Shown here: in pieces, positions 1 to 17,240 of the stretch | How positions within the stretch are numbered: the first letter of the stretch is position 1 | How the letters are laid out: every line of letters starts with the position of its first letter | Assembly (NCBI RefSeq): GCF_040054535.1 | Contig: NC_090795.1 | Span: forward strand, 6,299,501-6,363,500 | Direction: 5' to 3' | Source of the DNA: Antennarius striatus | Taxonomy: Eukaryota; Chordata; Actinopteri; Lophiiformes; Antennariidae | DNA length: 64,000 nt | Translations under genes and position numbers: made by a program | Notes under the pieces: model-generated | What the model was told of the DNA's origin: nothing | Databases searched by the model: none | Seen by the model: only the letters and a program-made list of their open reading frames with translations

Positions 1-1023
1 ATAATCAAGATTTGTTTAAGGGTTTAAAGGTTAACTGGTGTAATAGGAAGAGGACATTTTTTTCTTGCATTTACGCAACTTCAAAGCAATACCTACAGGT
101 GGTCCAAAAAGGTGGTACAGATTAAAGGCTGAGACGAGTTAAACATGCAGAAGCTGCTGCATTCAGATTCTAAACACCTTCTTTAGTAGCTAAACAGGCT
201 TCAAATGCATTCATCCTTTACCTTAAGTGGATTACTCACTTACAAATGGACAAACTCATTCACACCCGAAGCTAAAGAGTCCTTCAGCTGTCTAACCTCC
301 TCTCTCCTCCTCTTTCGTCCGGCTGCCTTATCTAAATAAAATGCATATTATGCAACAGGACTATGATAAACTCCTACTTTGCAGAAAAAGCATCCAGACC
401 TTCATTTTGCATGCTGAGGATGCTGCACAAGGAGAGGTTAAAAAAAAAAAAAAGATGTTACAGAACTTTAAGGCCCCAAACCCAAACAGATCACAGGAAC
501 CTTCTTGCTGTGATAAGAAGTTTCAAATAAGAACTGAAATAGTGTGTTTTGTCAAGAAAACTGATCTAATTGAATGGATGAAACACTCCTACTGCAAAAA
601 TCCTCACACCACTGTCACCAGATCAGAACAATTCCGGGGTACACATGTGTTCAAACTGTGGAAAGCAGGAACTTCCCTTCTTCCAGCTCACCACAGGGAC
701 GGCTGGAGTCTCTGGGTGGTCCTCTTCTCCTGCCGTCTCCCCTCACAGTTCCTAACACTTGTGTGACATTCCACACAAAGGTTGCCAATGGCTCTGTCCT
801 CTCTCAATGAGCTTTGGGAAGTTTTAAGAATTTTTATTGTGCTGTTGTCGTTCCATGGATAACAGAGACGCAAAAGGATGGATACAAAGGACGCAAAGAT
901 TAAAAAAAATGTTTTAGAATATGTGAAGCTGTGAGTTTGTGAATGCTTTGTGAATTACAACAATGAGAACAGAAATGGAAATGACTGAGTTGACATTATC
1001 ATATCATTATTACCACAGATTTT
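1..1023. other. intergenic, no gene seen
   Basis: AT-rich single-copy-looking DNA. The short open frames here lack recognisable motifs, codon bias or flanking splice sites. An A-tract at about 439-451 is the only simple sequence. Confidence 0.6.
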
Positions 1024-1411
1024 TACATCCCGCTTCAAAGCGACGATGTATTGTAATTGTCTGTGTTTGTGTGTTCGTTAGTATGTCCACCAAATATCTT
1101 CGCAACCGTTGCAGATAAAAAGATGAAACAAAAAACACATTACTCGGGCGGCAAAGGGGATGAAAAGGAGATGATGACCTTGACCCTGGGAAAACTAGGT
1201 CATGATCAAAATTTTGACTTTTGTACACTCAGGAACTGGATAAGATAGAAAGACAAGGGAGAAGGCCAGTGCAAGACTGTAGATCAAAGCTACTGCTTTT
1301 ATCTATGAAAGATTTCAGAGCACTACCTTTGATCTTTGACCTATGCAAGTAGGTCAAGGTAAAAGTTTGAATTCAAGTGTGTCGTGGGATGTTGCAGTCT
1401 GTGACTGCGTT
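1024..1411 (+). repeat. unnamed interspersed repeat, copy A
   Basis: About 390 bp that recurs at 5371-5750 (opposite strand) and 40131-40625 (same strand). It begins with ACATCCCGC (1025-1033) and ends near GTGGGATGT (1384-1392), which are complementary at 8 of 9 positions, so it has short inverted ends. The interior has shared blocks: a 'ccaccaaatatctt' block, an 'agatgaaacaaaaa' block, a GATGACCTTGACC block and an AGGAACYGGAT block. The open frame across it (a short peptide with PPNIF and KMKQK) is conserved only because the DNA is. I infer a non-autonomous DNA element of unknown superfamily. Confidence 0.75.
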
Positions 1412-4400
1412 GGTTCCAGTAAAGATTTTAATCCTGACATCAACAGAGAGGAACCTCTGGACACAATCAGTGTCTGCTAATGTTTTACAGAGACTTCCTG
1501 ACTTCCACTGGTGTTTTACAGCTTTCATATTCTTACCAGAGCAGATGTGGTCATTTGTCTGATTGGCTGAAACGCATGTGCTCAGCCTCTCATCTGATGC
1601 CAGTGACTGTAAATCCCTTACAGAGAGCAGAAATCATTCTTCAAAAAATTAACATTTTTTAGATCATAGATAGATAACACTTAATGGTTCTCATATATGA
1701 TGGTGTCATTCTTATATGTTGGTCTGAACTGATATCTTTTTCCCCGTATGCTCAGGCATGAGGACTGGAGGAGCCCCGCTTGGCACAAGGGGAGGATGAT
1801 TCCCGTGCAGCCTGTCGTCTTCATTCCCTAATGCTCTTTCGCCTGCCCCACTGACTGAGTTTTTAATAAATGATGAGATGTGGTATAAATAAACCACAAG
1901 GCAGTGCAACTGCCAAAAGGCAGAGAGAGATACCAAGGTAACACACGAGGTGATGAATAAGTCATCAAGGACTCATTTGCACAACTTGGTTTCTATCTGT
2001 CATTGTGGTACTACATTAGATTGGATTTGAGAGGATGTCACAGCGCATGGAAGGATTATTTATGGAACAGAAACAGCCAAGTTATGCTCCACTTCTGTGT
2101 GATTTCAAAATACTGTATGTCTAATTGGGCAAGAGATTGACTTTTTGCTCTTCGGTTTGTTTATTTCTTACTTCTCCCAATGGCATCGTCATCTATTTGG
2201 ACTGGTTTTTATGTATGTAATTTGTAATCATAAATATGAGACGCTTAAAAATCCGTGAGCTTGAAAAATATACTCTATGTGATGCAGCATAAATTAGACT
2301 GTAACCTACATACAGGGTTTTTACTCTTCTATTGGAAACATAAGGTTTTCAATTCAAAGGCATATTTGGGGCTTTGAAATTAGTGTATTTAATGAATAAC
2401 TAGACAGTATATTGCTGCTATCCCTACTTTAATGACTGCATGCTTACAGATGACATAAAACACATCAAACAATAGTAATCTGCGTGGACTGCTTTATACA
2501 AATAACAGCTTTATCTACTGCACCAAACACAGACAGACTCTTTGCCTTAAATGCCTTAAAATGTGCATTATCAATATTAGACAGGCCTTGGCTCATCAAC
2601 AGATCTTTGCTACACAGGGTGGTATGTGGCGAAATCCAAACAGTGCTGGTCTCCTTATCTTTAGGTTGAGATTTTGTGCAGAAATAATATATCTATCTAT
2701 ATTCCATGTCTGCCACGACCACATTTGGCCCAGTTATGGTCTGCAGATAAAGACGACCTTGTCCTTGATTAGTCTTGAGCTCAAGCTGGTACAGAGTGAA
2801 CTTTTAAACTAGGTGAGTTCATGTTTGGTCGACCGTTATCAACAGGAAAAATTCATGAAACATAATTCTGAAACTCTGACATAGATTAAAGGATGAACTT
2901 ATAAATGTGAATGTAGCTCAAAACACGTAGGTCGCACATCAGCAGAGAAACCACCTACTGCTGCTTAGTGAGAAAAGAGAAGTGAAAGAATATTTTTCTT
3001 TTAATTGTCTTTAATAGCAAATTGTTTGAGTCTCTGCAAATTTTATTCATTTTGTGATGAATAAACGACAACCCACCAGCTTTCTCACATTACAAAAATA
3101 ACAAGGTAAAATTTACAAGATAATTTTTTTAAACCAGATTATATTGATTGAAAAAAAGACAAAGACAAAGGCAGAGTTGAACAGAGATGGAGTTTGGATA
3201 GACGTAATTGTTGTAAATTACGTGGCATTCGCCAATGGAGTTGTACTGATGAAAATACTGATGAAAGGCAGGGGTGAAAAGCTGAAATGAGGTGGGGGGA
3301 GGGTGTTTAAAATGTCCTCAATTTCACCAAAGTGATTATTGGGGGTACTTAGCAGCTTTCATATTAAAATGATTAAGGTCTCTTTGAAATACTCTGAGCT
3401 GGCGTTGCTGTAGTCAGTGGGAGGCCTTGAATAGAAGGGTCTTGTGGTAAGAGTAGAATGACGCTTAAATACCTTGAAGAGGGAGGACGACGTGGCGCGT
3501 TTTGGCTCTTTGATATTCACCTAAAGACACCGCAAGAACATGACTTTATGAAATGGTCAGAAACATGCAAGTGTTTCCAAGTAATTTCTCCTCTCAAACA
3601 TGTAATTCAGAAACTGAAACTGCATTATTTATATTTCCTTTTAGTCGATGTCCCCCCATGAAAGGATGACAGGGTAGAAGACTGTTATAATATTTTCCTC
3701 TCTGATGTCAAGTTTGTTTTTCAGTCCAGAAAATCCTGAGTGACTCTAGATCATTATTGAACCACAGCCCTGCAATCCCACCCCCACCCCACCCCCCTGC
3801 CTGCTTCGTGGTTAAGTTGAATAAATCTAAACAGCGATCTGTCAGTTCATTATATACACTGTTTATGTTCTCTGATCCAATTCCAACCATTCTTGCCTTA
3901 GAGCAACCTTGTATTTCTGTTCTAAGAATAGCTTTTCAAAAGTGACGTGCATGTGAATCCCACCTTTTTATGGGCATCATTGTGTACTCTACACTGAAAA
4001 GGTTCTTATTTAAGTAATCAACTGTAAAAGGTCTTTACCTTCTTGTAATTCTATACAACACCACCTCAAAAAAAGTCTCTTTCCAGCCTCTCGGTTGTCA
4101 TTTGTGAAACATTGCATAGCTTTTAATATTTATTTTAGAAACTCTTCATTAAAAATGAAACATTTTTAAAGAGGCCTTTCTGTAAAAGCATGAAAGACCA
4201 TTCAGAAATAGAGCCTGACTGTGTCCTTGTGGAAATCTGCCCCAGCCATTCGCTTTGTATTTAAAACCAGATTAACAATAGTGCTATAACAAACGAGTAT
4301 TGTTACACTCGTCCTTTAAAACAGATGGTCAGTGCAGACAGGTGAGGACTGTCCAGGCCTGATCCCTCCACATCCTCTGGGAACACAGCGCTCGAACAAT

Positions 4401-5370
4401 CTCCTCCTGGAACATACAGTAAGAACCTGTTCTGTATCTCACAGAGCTGTAACCTAACACCGCTCCCAATAAAAAAAGCATTAGTCATTTCTCTGTCACT
4501 ATCAGCCATTTGAGGACACATTGTACACATTAGCAAACACAGCATTCAGTTGTCTAATAAACTGCTAGACTGACTTTGTGAATGCAACAGAGGAGCAAAT
4601 ATTGATCGATTGATTAGCGTCTGAATGTGATTTTGCTCAGATGAACGTTAATGGCAGTGAACAGATGCCTGGAGAGGCGCCGGCTGCAAAAACAAGAGCT
4701 CTCCATTTTGTGTGGATTAAGGGCTTGTGTCAAAAAAAAAAAAATCACTGACTTCAATGAACTGCAGAGGGGTCTCAACTTCCGGAAGAAAAAATCCAGT
4801 TTGGAGGTGAGATTGGAAGTGGACATTTTTTGCACATTTCACTAAAAGGTCAACCTGTTCCCCAGAATTACTGTCCAGAGATGGCACTCGCTCCACAAAC
4901 CATGACAGAATGTTCTCACTGCAAAAGCTTTTCAGAGACAACTAGAAACAGCGAGTAGGTTAATATTCAGTTACTGCCTGGTGGAAAGTAAAAGCATTGT
5001 GGTTGGATGTTAGGTAGGCGTGTACAAAATGGTCTATAATTCAGCAGCCTGAAGCCAACTGCCAACTCATGATGGGAGGCGGTTGTAAGGCTTAAAACTT
5101 TTCAGCTTGTCGCATTTATATTTAGAATCATAGAATCATTGTCATTTTTACTCGACTGACTCTCGCTTTGTCTTATTTTACATCATCCTAGTCTTGACTG
5201 GACTCTTCTTTCTTATGTCTTGTGTTCCTGACCTTTTATGACAATGCAAAGTATTTTTAATTACTTTTCATTAAATGGCTGAACTGCTAATAACAGAACT
5301 ATTTCATTACCTTGGAACCAATTAAAGTTGTATTTTTTATTCTGTGTTGAACACAGCCTTAAACGAGAAC
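1412..5370. other. intergenic, no gene seen
   Basis: About 4 kb with no convincing coding exon. It contains a C-rich run (3779-3800) and A-tracts. Open frames are under 90 codons and lack family motifs. Confidence 0.55.
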
Positions 5371-5750
5371 CAAGGCAGTCACAGACTGCAACATCCTGCG
5401 ACACCCCTGAGAATTCAGAATTTTACCCTGACCTACTTTGCACAGGTCAAAGATCAAAGCTAGTGCTCTGACCTACTTTCATAAATGAAAGAACTAGTTT
5501 TGATCTATGGTCTTACTCACACTGGCCTTCTCCCTCATCTTTCATTTCATCCGGTTCCTGAGTGTGCAAAAAATAAAATTTGACCTTGATCTAGTTTTCC
5601 CAAGGACAAGGTAATCACCTCATTTTCATCCCTTTTGCTGCCTGAATAATGTGCTTTTTGTTTCATCTTATCTGAAACGGTTGTGAAGATATTTGGTGGA
5701 CAAACGAACGGATGAACGAACACATGAACACTGACAATTGGCGGGATGTG
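5371..5750 (-). repeat. unnamed interspersed repeat, copy B
   Basis: Reverse-complement copy of the element at 1024-1411. Its 5' end (minus strand) is at GCGGGATGTG (5741-5750 on plus). Its 3' end carries the same GATGTTGCAGTCTGTGACTGC block, which lies at 5374-5394 on the plus strand. Several AGGTCA half-sites and the GATGAAA block are preserved. Divergence from copy A is visible but modest. Confidence 0.75.
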
Positions 5751-6483
5751 CTTATACACGACTATGACATACTGAACTTGAGAAGTTTGAAATGGAAAAA
5801 ACAACCTTATTGCATTATTTATTTAAAAAACACAACATTTCAGAGTGCAATCTTTTGGAATTGTGTTGAAAAAAGCTAACCCGGGTCACAAGATCACTTC
5901 CATTGCTCTCATGGTAACACAGGACATAATCATGAATTTGTCCTTTCAGTTAGTCTATAATGGAGTCATGAAAGCAGACAATAATGGTGCCAGGCTGCCA
6001 GCCTGACTGGATTACCAGCCAGCCTTCATCTTCCTGGGACGTTTCATGCCCAGCAGCAAAACTGCATTGTGAAAAGATTTTTAAAGGGAAACTGTCCAAA
6101 GACTCAGGTGTCATTGTTCCACGGCTGTTTATGGAGCAGTAAGACTTGTAATATTAGCAACAAAAAAAACCTGTCTATGGGAAAGTTAAATTTTACACCC
6201 AGTAACTTATCATTAAAATTATTATACAGTTCTTCTGATAACAGACATACACACATGCACACACAAACACAGACACACACACACACATACCCATACATGG
6301 AACATGATGCTGCTAACAGGGAGGTTACAAATTTGTCACACAGTTGTCAAATCACAGAAATGTGGACTGTTGCAGCTCCAGGGGGGGAAAAAAACAAAAA
6401 AGAAACAGTATGTCATAAAACTTCAGAACCACGACTTGCCCTTACTTCACACACACAGACACACACGCATGCACGTACGTACG
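5751..6483. other. intergenic, no gene seen
   Basis: No coding signal. Short broken CA runs near 6245-6292 precede the long microsatellite block. Confidence 0.5.
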
Positions 6484-6486
6484 CAT

Positions 6487-6558
<72 letters not shown>

Positions 6559-6559
6559 G

Positions 6560-6591
<32 letters not shown>

Positions 6592-6593
6592 TT

Positions 6594-6658
<65 letters not shown>

Positions 6659-6660
6659 TC
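6484..6660 (+). repeat. compound (CA)n-(TC)n microsatellite
   Basis: A long CA tract with ACGC interruptions (6484-6592) is followed directly by a pure TC tract (about 6598-6656). The long His/Thr, Ser/Leu, Cys/Val and Arg/Glu open frames here are translations of simple repeat, not genes. Confidence 0.97.
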
Positions 6661-6845
6661 TGTCTGTCTGTTTCTCTCTCCCTGTCTGTCTCTCTCTTTC
6701 TGTCTCTCTCCAGAGACAGAGACAGTCAATCAATCCTAACAACTAGGGCATCTTATCCTCAGCTCACCCTCTCTACTTGGATGGTAGCTCATCTGGCTTA
6801 GTTGGGGAGGGATCCAGAGCTCAGATCACTGCCTGAAGGTAACAC

Positions 6846-9541
<2,696 letters not shown>

Positions 9542-9543
9542 CA

Positions 9544-9601
<58 letters not shown>
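9542..9601 (+). repeat. (AC)n microsatellite
   Basis: About 29 AC units, uninterrupted. Confidence 0.97.
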
Positions 9602-11845
<2,244 letters not shown>

Positions 11846-11994
11846 CACACCACACGCACAGTCATGTTAAAAATAATCAGCTCTTTCTAAATAATTTAAT
11901 AAAGAAATGTTGGCACATCAATGTTCAAACGTGCTTTTTTTTAATTATGGAAAATAATGAGACATAATTGCAATTAAATAACAAAAAATATTTC

Positions 11995-12237
11995 TTAGTC
12001 TTTAGTTAGTCCTTGGTGGATTTGATTGAATTTGATTGAATGCTTTGGGTCATTGTCATGTTGCAGGGTCAAGTTCTGCTTCAGCTTTAATTCTTTTACA
12101 GTTGGTTTATCATGTTCCTCAAGCACCATCTGACACCCAGTAGAAGTCATTTGAGATCTTTTAAATCCCTCACTAGACTCATATGCAGGCACAATCTTCC
12201 TTCTGTGGGCATCAGACAGCTCTTTGGATCTCATCAA
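11995..12237 (-). mobile_element. Tc1/mariner transposase relic
   Basis: The minus-strand frame begins with a Tc1-type N-terminus (MRSKELSDAHRRKIV, AYESSEGFK), the first helix-turn-helix of Tc1-like transposases. It then jumps almost directly to the catalytic-region motif LQHDNDPKHS and ends after about 80 residues. A full Tc1 transposase is about 340 aa, so most of the DNA-binding and DDE domain is deleted. The relic sits in AT-rich DNA between two microsatellites. I did not find clean terminal inverted repeats. It cannot encode an active enzyme. Confidence 0.85.
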
Positions 12238-12469
12238 CAGTCAGAGGCATGCCAAACTAAATGTCTGAGGTTTAAAATAGGACCACTCTCCTTCAAAATG
12301 CAGGGTAACGGTGTTCTGCTCATGAGCACCTGATGTGATTCACCCGTGTGTGATTTTAACCATTTAAGTGGGAAAATAGGTATGGGTGTTTTACCTTTTC
12401 CTGGGTAATACAATGTTAATTTTATTGTTTAGTTGAAATTAAATTACCTTGTTTTCCACAAAGAAATAG

Positions 12470-12471
<2 letters not shown>

Positions 12472-12521
<50 letters not shown>

Positions 12522-12544
12522 AACAGATATATAAGATATATATA

Positions 12545-12618
<74 letters not shown>

Positions 12619-12712
12619 CAGAGATATATATATATGTATAACAGATATATATATATATATATATAACAGAGATATATATATATGTATAACAGATATATAT
12701 ATATATATATAA
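12472..12712 (+). repeat. (TA)n tract with 48-bp minisatellite
   Basis: Long (TA)n interrupted by a unit carrying ATAACAGAGATATATA and GTATAACAGATATATA. The unit recurs at about 48-bp spacing (about 12614 and 12662). The Ile/Tyr frames on the minus strand are translations of this repeat. Confidence 0.92.
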
Positions 12713-12713
12713 C

Positions 12714-12731
12714 AGAAGCAAAATAAAATCT

Positions 12732-12779
<48 letters not shown>

Positions 12780-12797
12780 AGATTTTATTTTGCTTCT
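12714..12797. repeat. 84-bp perfect palindrome
   Basis: The left arm 12714-12733 (AGAAGCAAAATAAAATCTCC) is exactly the reverse complement of the right arm 12778-12797. The 44 bases between are (AT)22, itself self-complementary. The whole 84 bp is therefore one perfect palindrome able to extrude a cruciform. Confidence 0.95.
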
Positions 12798-15700
12798 TTT
12801 GGAAGAAAATATTTTTATTTGTGGTCTATAAAAACTATTTAAAAAACAACAGTTTATTCTTAAAGCCACCATTAAGCTTGGACAACGGAAAGTGAGTCAG
12901 GTCTGATCTACTTTATGGGTCATCTTTGTAACTGACCTGTGGTAAGTCAATCAAACGGCTCTGGATTGGTCAGCCGCTCTCGACACACAGGATTTGGTCT
13001 AGTGAACCATACTGCCTGTGCTGCTTATGTAAACCCATCACAACAGGCCTGTTGTGTAAAACACCTACACTTCATATAACCAACCACATGTACAGGTTTT
13101 CTCTACATCTGACCCTGAAACATCAACAGGATTCCGCACGTCTTATCAGGTGCATTAAGCAGCCCTTGATGTCACTGCGGTCCTGCTGGCGTCGAGGCAT
13201 CCTCCTTCTGGATGCGGATCTCAGTCCGCAGGTGAATGCTGTTTTAATCAGACAACCATATGTCCTTCTATCCCCTGGCTGATTGAGGTTTTTCTCTCTC
13301 CCCTTCACAGATTGCCTTATGGTTTAGTAAATCATATCCGTTGTATAAAATGCAAATGATACGGTAAAGCTGGAGAAAAACTGCTGTCCGGCCAGATAAG
13401 AGCTTCTAGCTCACATTAGCATTTAATACATTTCTGTCCATATTAGAGGAAAGAAAGCAGGAGTGGCTGTCAAATCTGGATCAACCTACAGAGATCTGTT
13501 AGCCTTACCCTTCCACATGGTCGACCTGTGAAGCCTCATTCTCTTTGTGGGTAACAGAAACACTTCCTCTACAGCTAATTGACAGCAACAGAAAACCACT
13601 TATTACATCAGTTCTTAAATCACACACATTTTCCCAGGTACTAACACACCTTACGTTTGTATTTTAAAACGTTCTTCACAAACAAACAAATAAACACTAG
13701 TGGGTATTGAATTTAGGTCGTGACCATTCACTATGCTGTCTTGGGATTTTTATAAATACAATGCAGATAAAGTCTCGTTGAAAGCAGGAAGAGTTCATCC
13801 CTCCTCAGCAGCTGATGAACATCTGTTCAGCATCACTGGTTACCACGCTGTGGTCTGTGGTCCTGGTGGTGCAGCACAGAACTCAACCGACACCGTCAGC
13901 GTGCTTCCGTCCAGAGACAGGAGAAATAAATAAGAGCAAATTTCCTGTTTGTCTCATCCTCCAAGAAATATGAATGATGGCCATCACCAAAAGTTTTAGA
14001 AATCATCTTTGTGTGTTTTACTTTTGTGTTAAGATGAAATGTTTTACAGGTCAGTTAAATATTCAGTACAATGAAGAAGATTTCACTGTTTTCACATTTC
14101 AATGCTAAAACCGCAGACAGAACACCTTGATATCATCTTGATTTTTCGCTCACTTATATTAGATTATAGCCATCATTTACGCAAAGTGCAAAAGTGACAT
14201 TTGCAGTAGCTGATCAGCATCAGTCATGCATTACGATTCCTCATGTGTGAAGTTTTAGCTGCTCTCAATTTATTACATTTAAATGTGTTTTGCACATGAG
14301 AGTCAGTTAAGCAGAGCTGTATCTATCAGATCAACCTGAATAACAATTAATGCTCCACATTTTTGGTCTCCAGAAATGGAATTTGACTTTTCTTCATGAT
14401 GAATTTAATTTGTCTTATTTGTAAATGAGAACAGTGAAATCAGAGAACCTGGACAGATGGTCCAGGAACTTTAGAGAAGGGGAACCAGAGACCTCGGACA
14501 GCTGGTGTGAGGCTCGGACCAAGATGGAGCTGGAGAACCGGGTCTAGATTAGGACCAGACGGTAACTAACTACTACAGTAGCTGGCTTAATGATGGGAGG
14601 GTCAGCTAGTGAACGGACTGGTACTGTGACTGACAGCTGGTCAACTGGTTAAGGGCCAGCACAACGAGGAGAGAGAACTGGCAAGCTGGGATGGAGATTG
14701 GAAAGTAACATGTTGGTTGTTAGAATGCAAGGGTGTTAAAATAGTCTCTTAATAACTATAAATTGAGGCTATTTCCTTGTGTGCTATCCTAAAATGAGCA
14801 ATGCTATTATTCCTTCATGATAAATGGTGACAGGAAGCAGGAAAGAATAAAATTCAAATGATGTGAGCGGTCCAGAGAAAACAAGGAGAATATATTAAAA
14901 ATATATCACATGAAAAATAAGACTTCTCATGACATCATTCTTTGATCATTTTTGTTTTAATCCTGTGATTGTTGCAGACATTGTTGCTCACTGCTGAAAC
15001 ACAAACACACGTCAGGCTGGGTGGATTTTGTGCGGTGAAAATATTGTTGTTAATTATACCCGCTGTCACTCGGACAGGGTATTTTTCATTTGCGTGTGAT
15101 TGTGTCTTGTGTGCTGTGTGTGCGTGTTCACAGATTTAGGTGCGCATTCTTGAGCGTGTTTGTGTGATTTACACATTCCACAGGCTTAAGGAGAGGTCAC
15201 GATGAGCATATTTCTCAAATGGCGTGGCACCTCTTTGTTTACATACCAGACGTGCTCCAGGGAGACAGAAAGACTGACACAATGAGCTTTTCTGGGAAGT
15301 CTGTACATCACAGCATGTCTCTGGTACATTTATCCCCAAACACACAGACGAGCCGACTGGTGCCACTGCTGCAATTTCAACATCTTGACATTTCTGGAAA
15401 ACACTGTGATGAAAAATTTTAACCACTCCAAGTCATTTTAAAGACTTAACCATTACATGACTGCTAGATGATAAAAATAGTTTAATTTCAAAAAGAGATT
15501 ATAAACAACATGTCTGCCATGTCTTTGGGTTAACTTTAAACTACAAGCTTCTTTTTTCCCCCAGTAAATTCTTTGTCAAATTACTCAACTTACCAGCTTC
15601 TTTTCCACAGGATGGGGTCTATTGAAGATGTGGGATGGTTCCTTGTTGGAGACGGGCAACCTTTCCCCTGGAGCCTGACCCCTGACCTTCTTTTCTGTGA

Positions 15701-17135
15701 TCAGCTAATTGGGACAGAGCAAATGAGAGGAGCTTAAAAGCTCTCTCATCGAAGACTGCTGGGGAAAGAGCAGGTCTGCATGAGACAGGACGTCTCTGTG
15801 TGTCTGTTTCTGTGTTATTTTAATTTTATTTATCTATTTCTGAGGGTGTGTCATCTGAACATCAGTTATTACACATGAGCTGAAAGAACAGACATGAGAA
15901 AACTCAGGGCAAATGCGGTGCCTCAGAAAATACAAGATGAGTCAGTAAATCACGCAGCCGATGGAGTTTTAAACAGGCCAGTAGTCAGCATTCACACACT
16001 CTGTGCAGATTTATGAACCACAAGATTGCAATGCCTCTCACAAGCAGTTATCGTATGAATAATACACACACACCATATTTGATGAGCCAATCTACAGACG
16101 ACCATAAACTTATTTTATTTGCAATGACAGGTTTGGTCTGGTTTCGTCTCTCTCTTCATAAAAACTGAATCTTCACTTCTGCTGCCTCATTGAAGTAACT
16201 GCTCCATTTGGGTAATGGCACACTAATACTTTACATCAGCATAGGGAGACCTGATTCACTGTGGCGATGCTGGGAGGGATCTTATGCAACCAAAGAACCG
16301 TTCCGCCTCCCACAGAGTTACTTGAGAGATGATTATGAAACCAGGAACCATAATACTTGATACAGAGAAAACCTCAAATGTCCCTAAATCCATTGTTTAT
16401 TTAATTTCTGTAACTCATACATTGACTTCATTATGTTTGGTTGGCCCTCATCCTGACCCTCAATGAAATCCAACAGTACAGGACAAATATAGCTGATGTC
16501 TGACAGAGGAAGTCTTCTGTCAATAAAAAAAAAAATCTGTCTTCCATTGCATCATATTCATCAACATGCAGATGCGTCCTTTTTGCTTCCGTAAGCACAC
16601 ACGGCAACCTGAGAGTAGTGGGGCCTTGACAACACATGCACGCAAACACACGCTCACACACACATACTGCAGATGATTGATCGTAAGTGTGTGTGTGTGT
16701 GTTTAAGATAAACCAGCCAAAAACGGCTCTGAATCCACTCTAAGTTAAACAGCGAGCAGGCTGTTGCAGGGCTGCTTTTGACATTCATTAACTAGATAAC
16801 CCTGATCTCAGTGTGCGTAGGGTAGCACGGTGTGTAGAAGTAGAATGAAGACTGTGTGGGTGTGAGGGTGTGCAGGATCACACCGTACGTCATTCTCAGC
16901 TGCAGCCTGATACCACTGGCCCACCAAACGCTGACCTTTGAACTTGTTATAACACACAATCTGCCTTACCAGCTGCAGTCCAGAGCACGAACCGGGGTTA
17001 CGCATACATGTATATTATAGACACACTGTTTATTCATTATAGACACACTCAATATTGATCACGACAGAAGTTCGTTCAGTTATTTGTGACTGCTGGCTTG
17101 TCAGAAGAGTCAAAGTAAATACTGAATGTTTGTAC

Positions 17136-17137
<2 letters not shown>
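12798..17137. other. intergenic, no gene seen
   Basis: Over 4 kb without a recognisable exon, only open frames under 90 codons with no motif. About 14450-14700 is purine-rich with scattered CTGG/GGACC words, but I could not define a clear tandem period. Confidence 0.5.
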
Positions 17138-17214
<77 letters not shown>

Positions 17215-17240
17215 CACGCGCGCGCGCACACACACACATA
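17138..17240 (+). repeat. (CA)n microsatellite with CG-rich insert
   Basis: CA tract interrupted near 17207-17227 by alternating CG/CACG (GCGCGCGCGC), a purine-pyrimidine alternation prone to Z-DNA. Confidence 0.95.

Noticed and set aside
6069-6801. Open frames up to 225 codons rich in His-Thr, Ser-Leu or Arg-Glu
   Set aside because: They translate CA/TC microsatellite DNA in several frames and both strands; no real protein.
12614-12712. Regularly spaced repeat units suggesting a CRISPR array
   Set aside because: The units are AT minisatellite with no unique spacers, in a vertebrate genome.
12422-12872. Ile-Tyr-rich frames up to 142 codons on the minus strand
   Set aside because: Translation of the (TA)n tract and palindrome.
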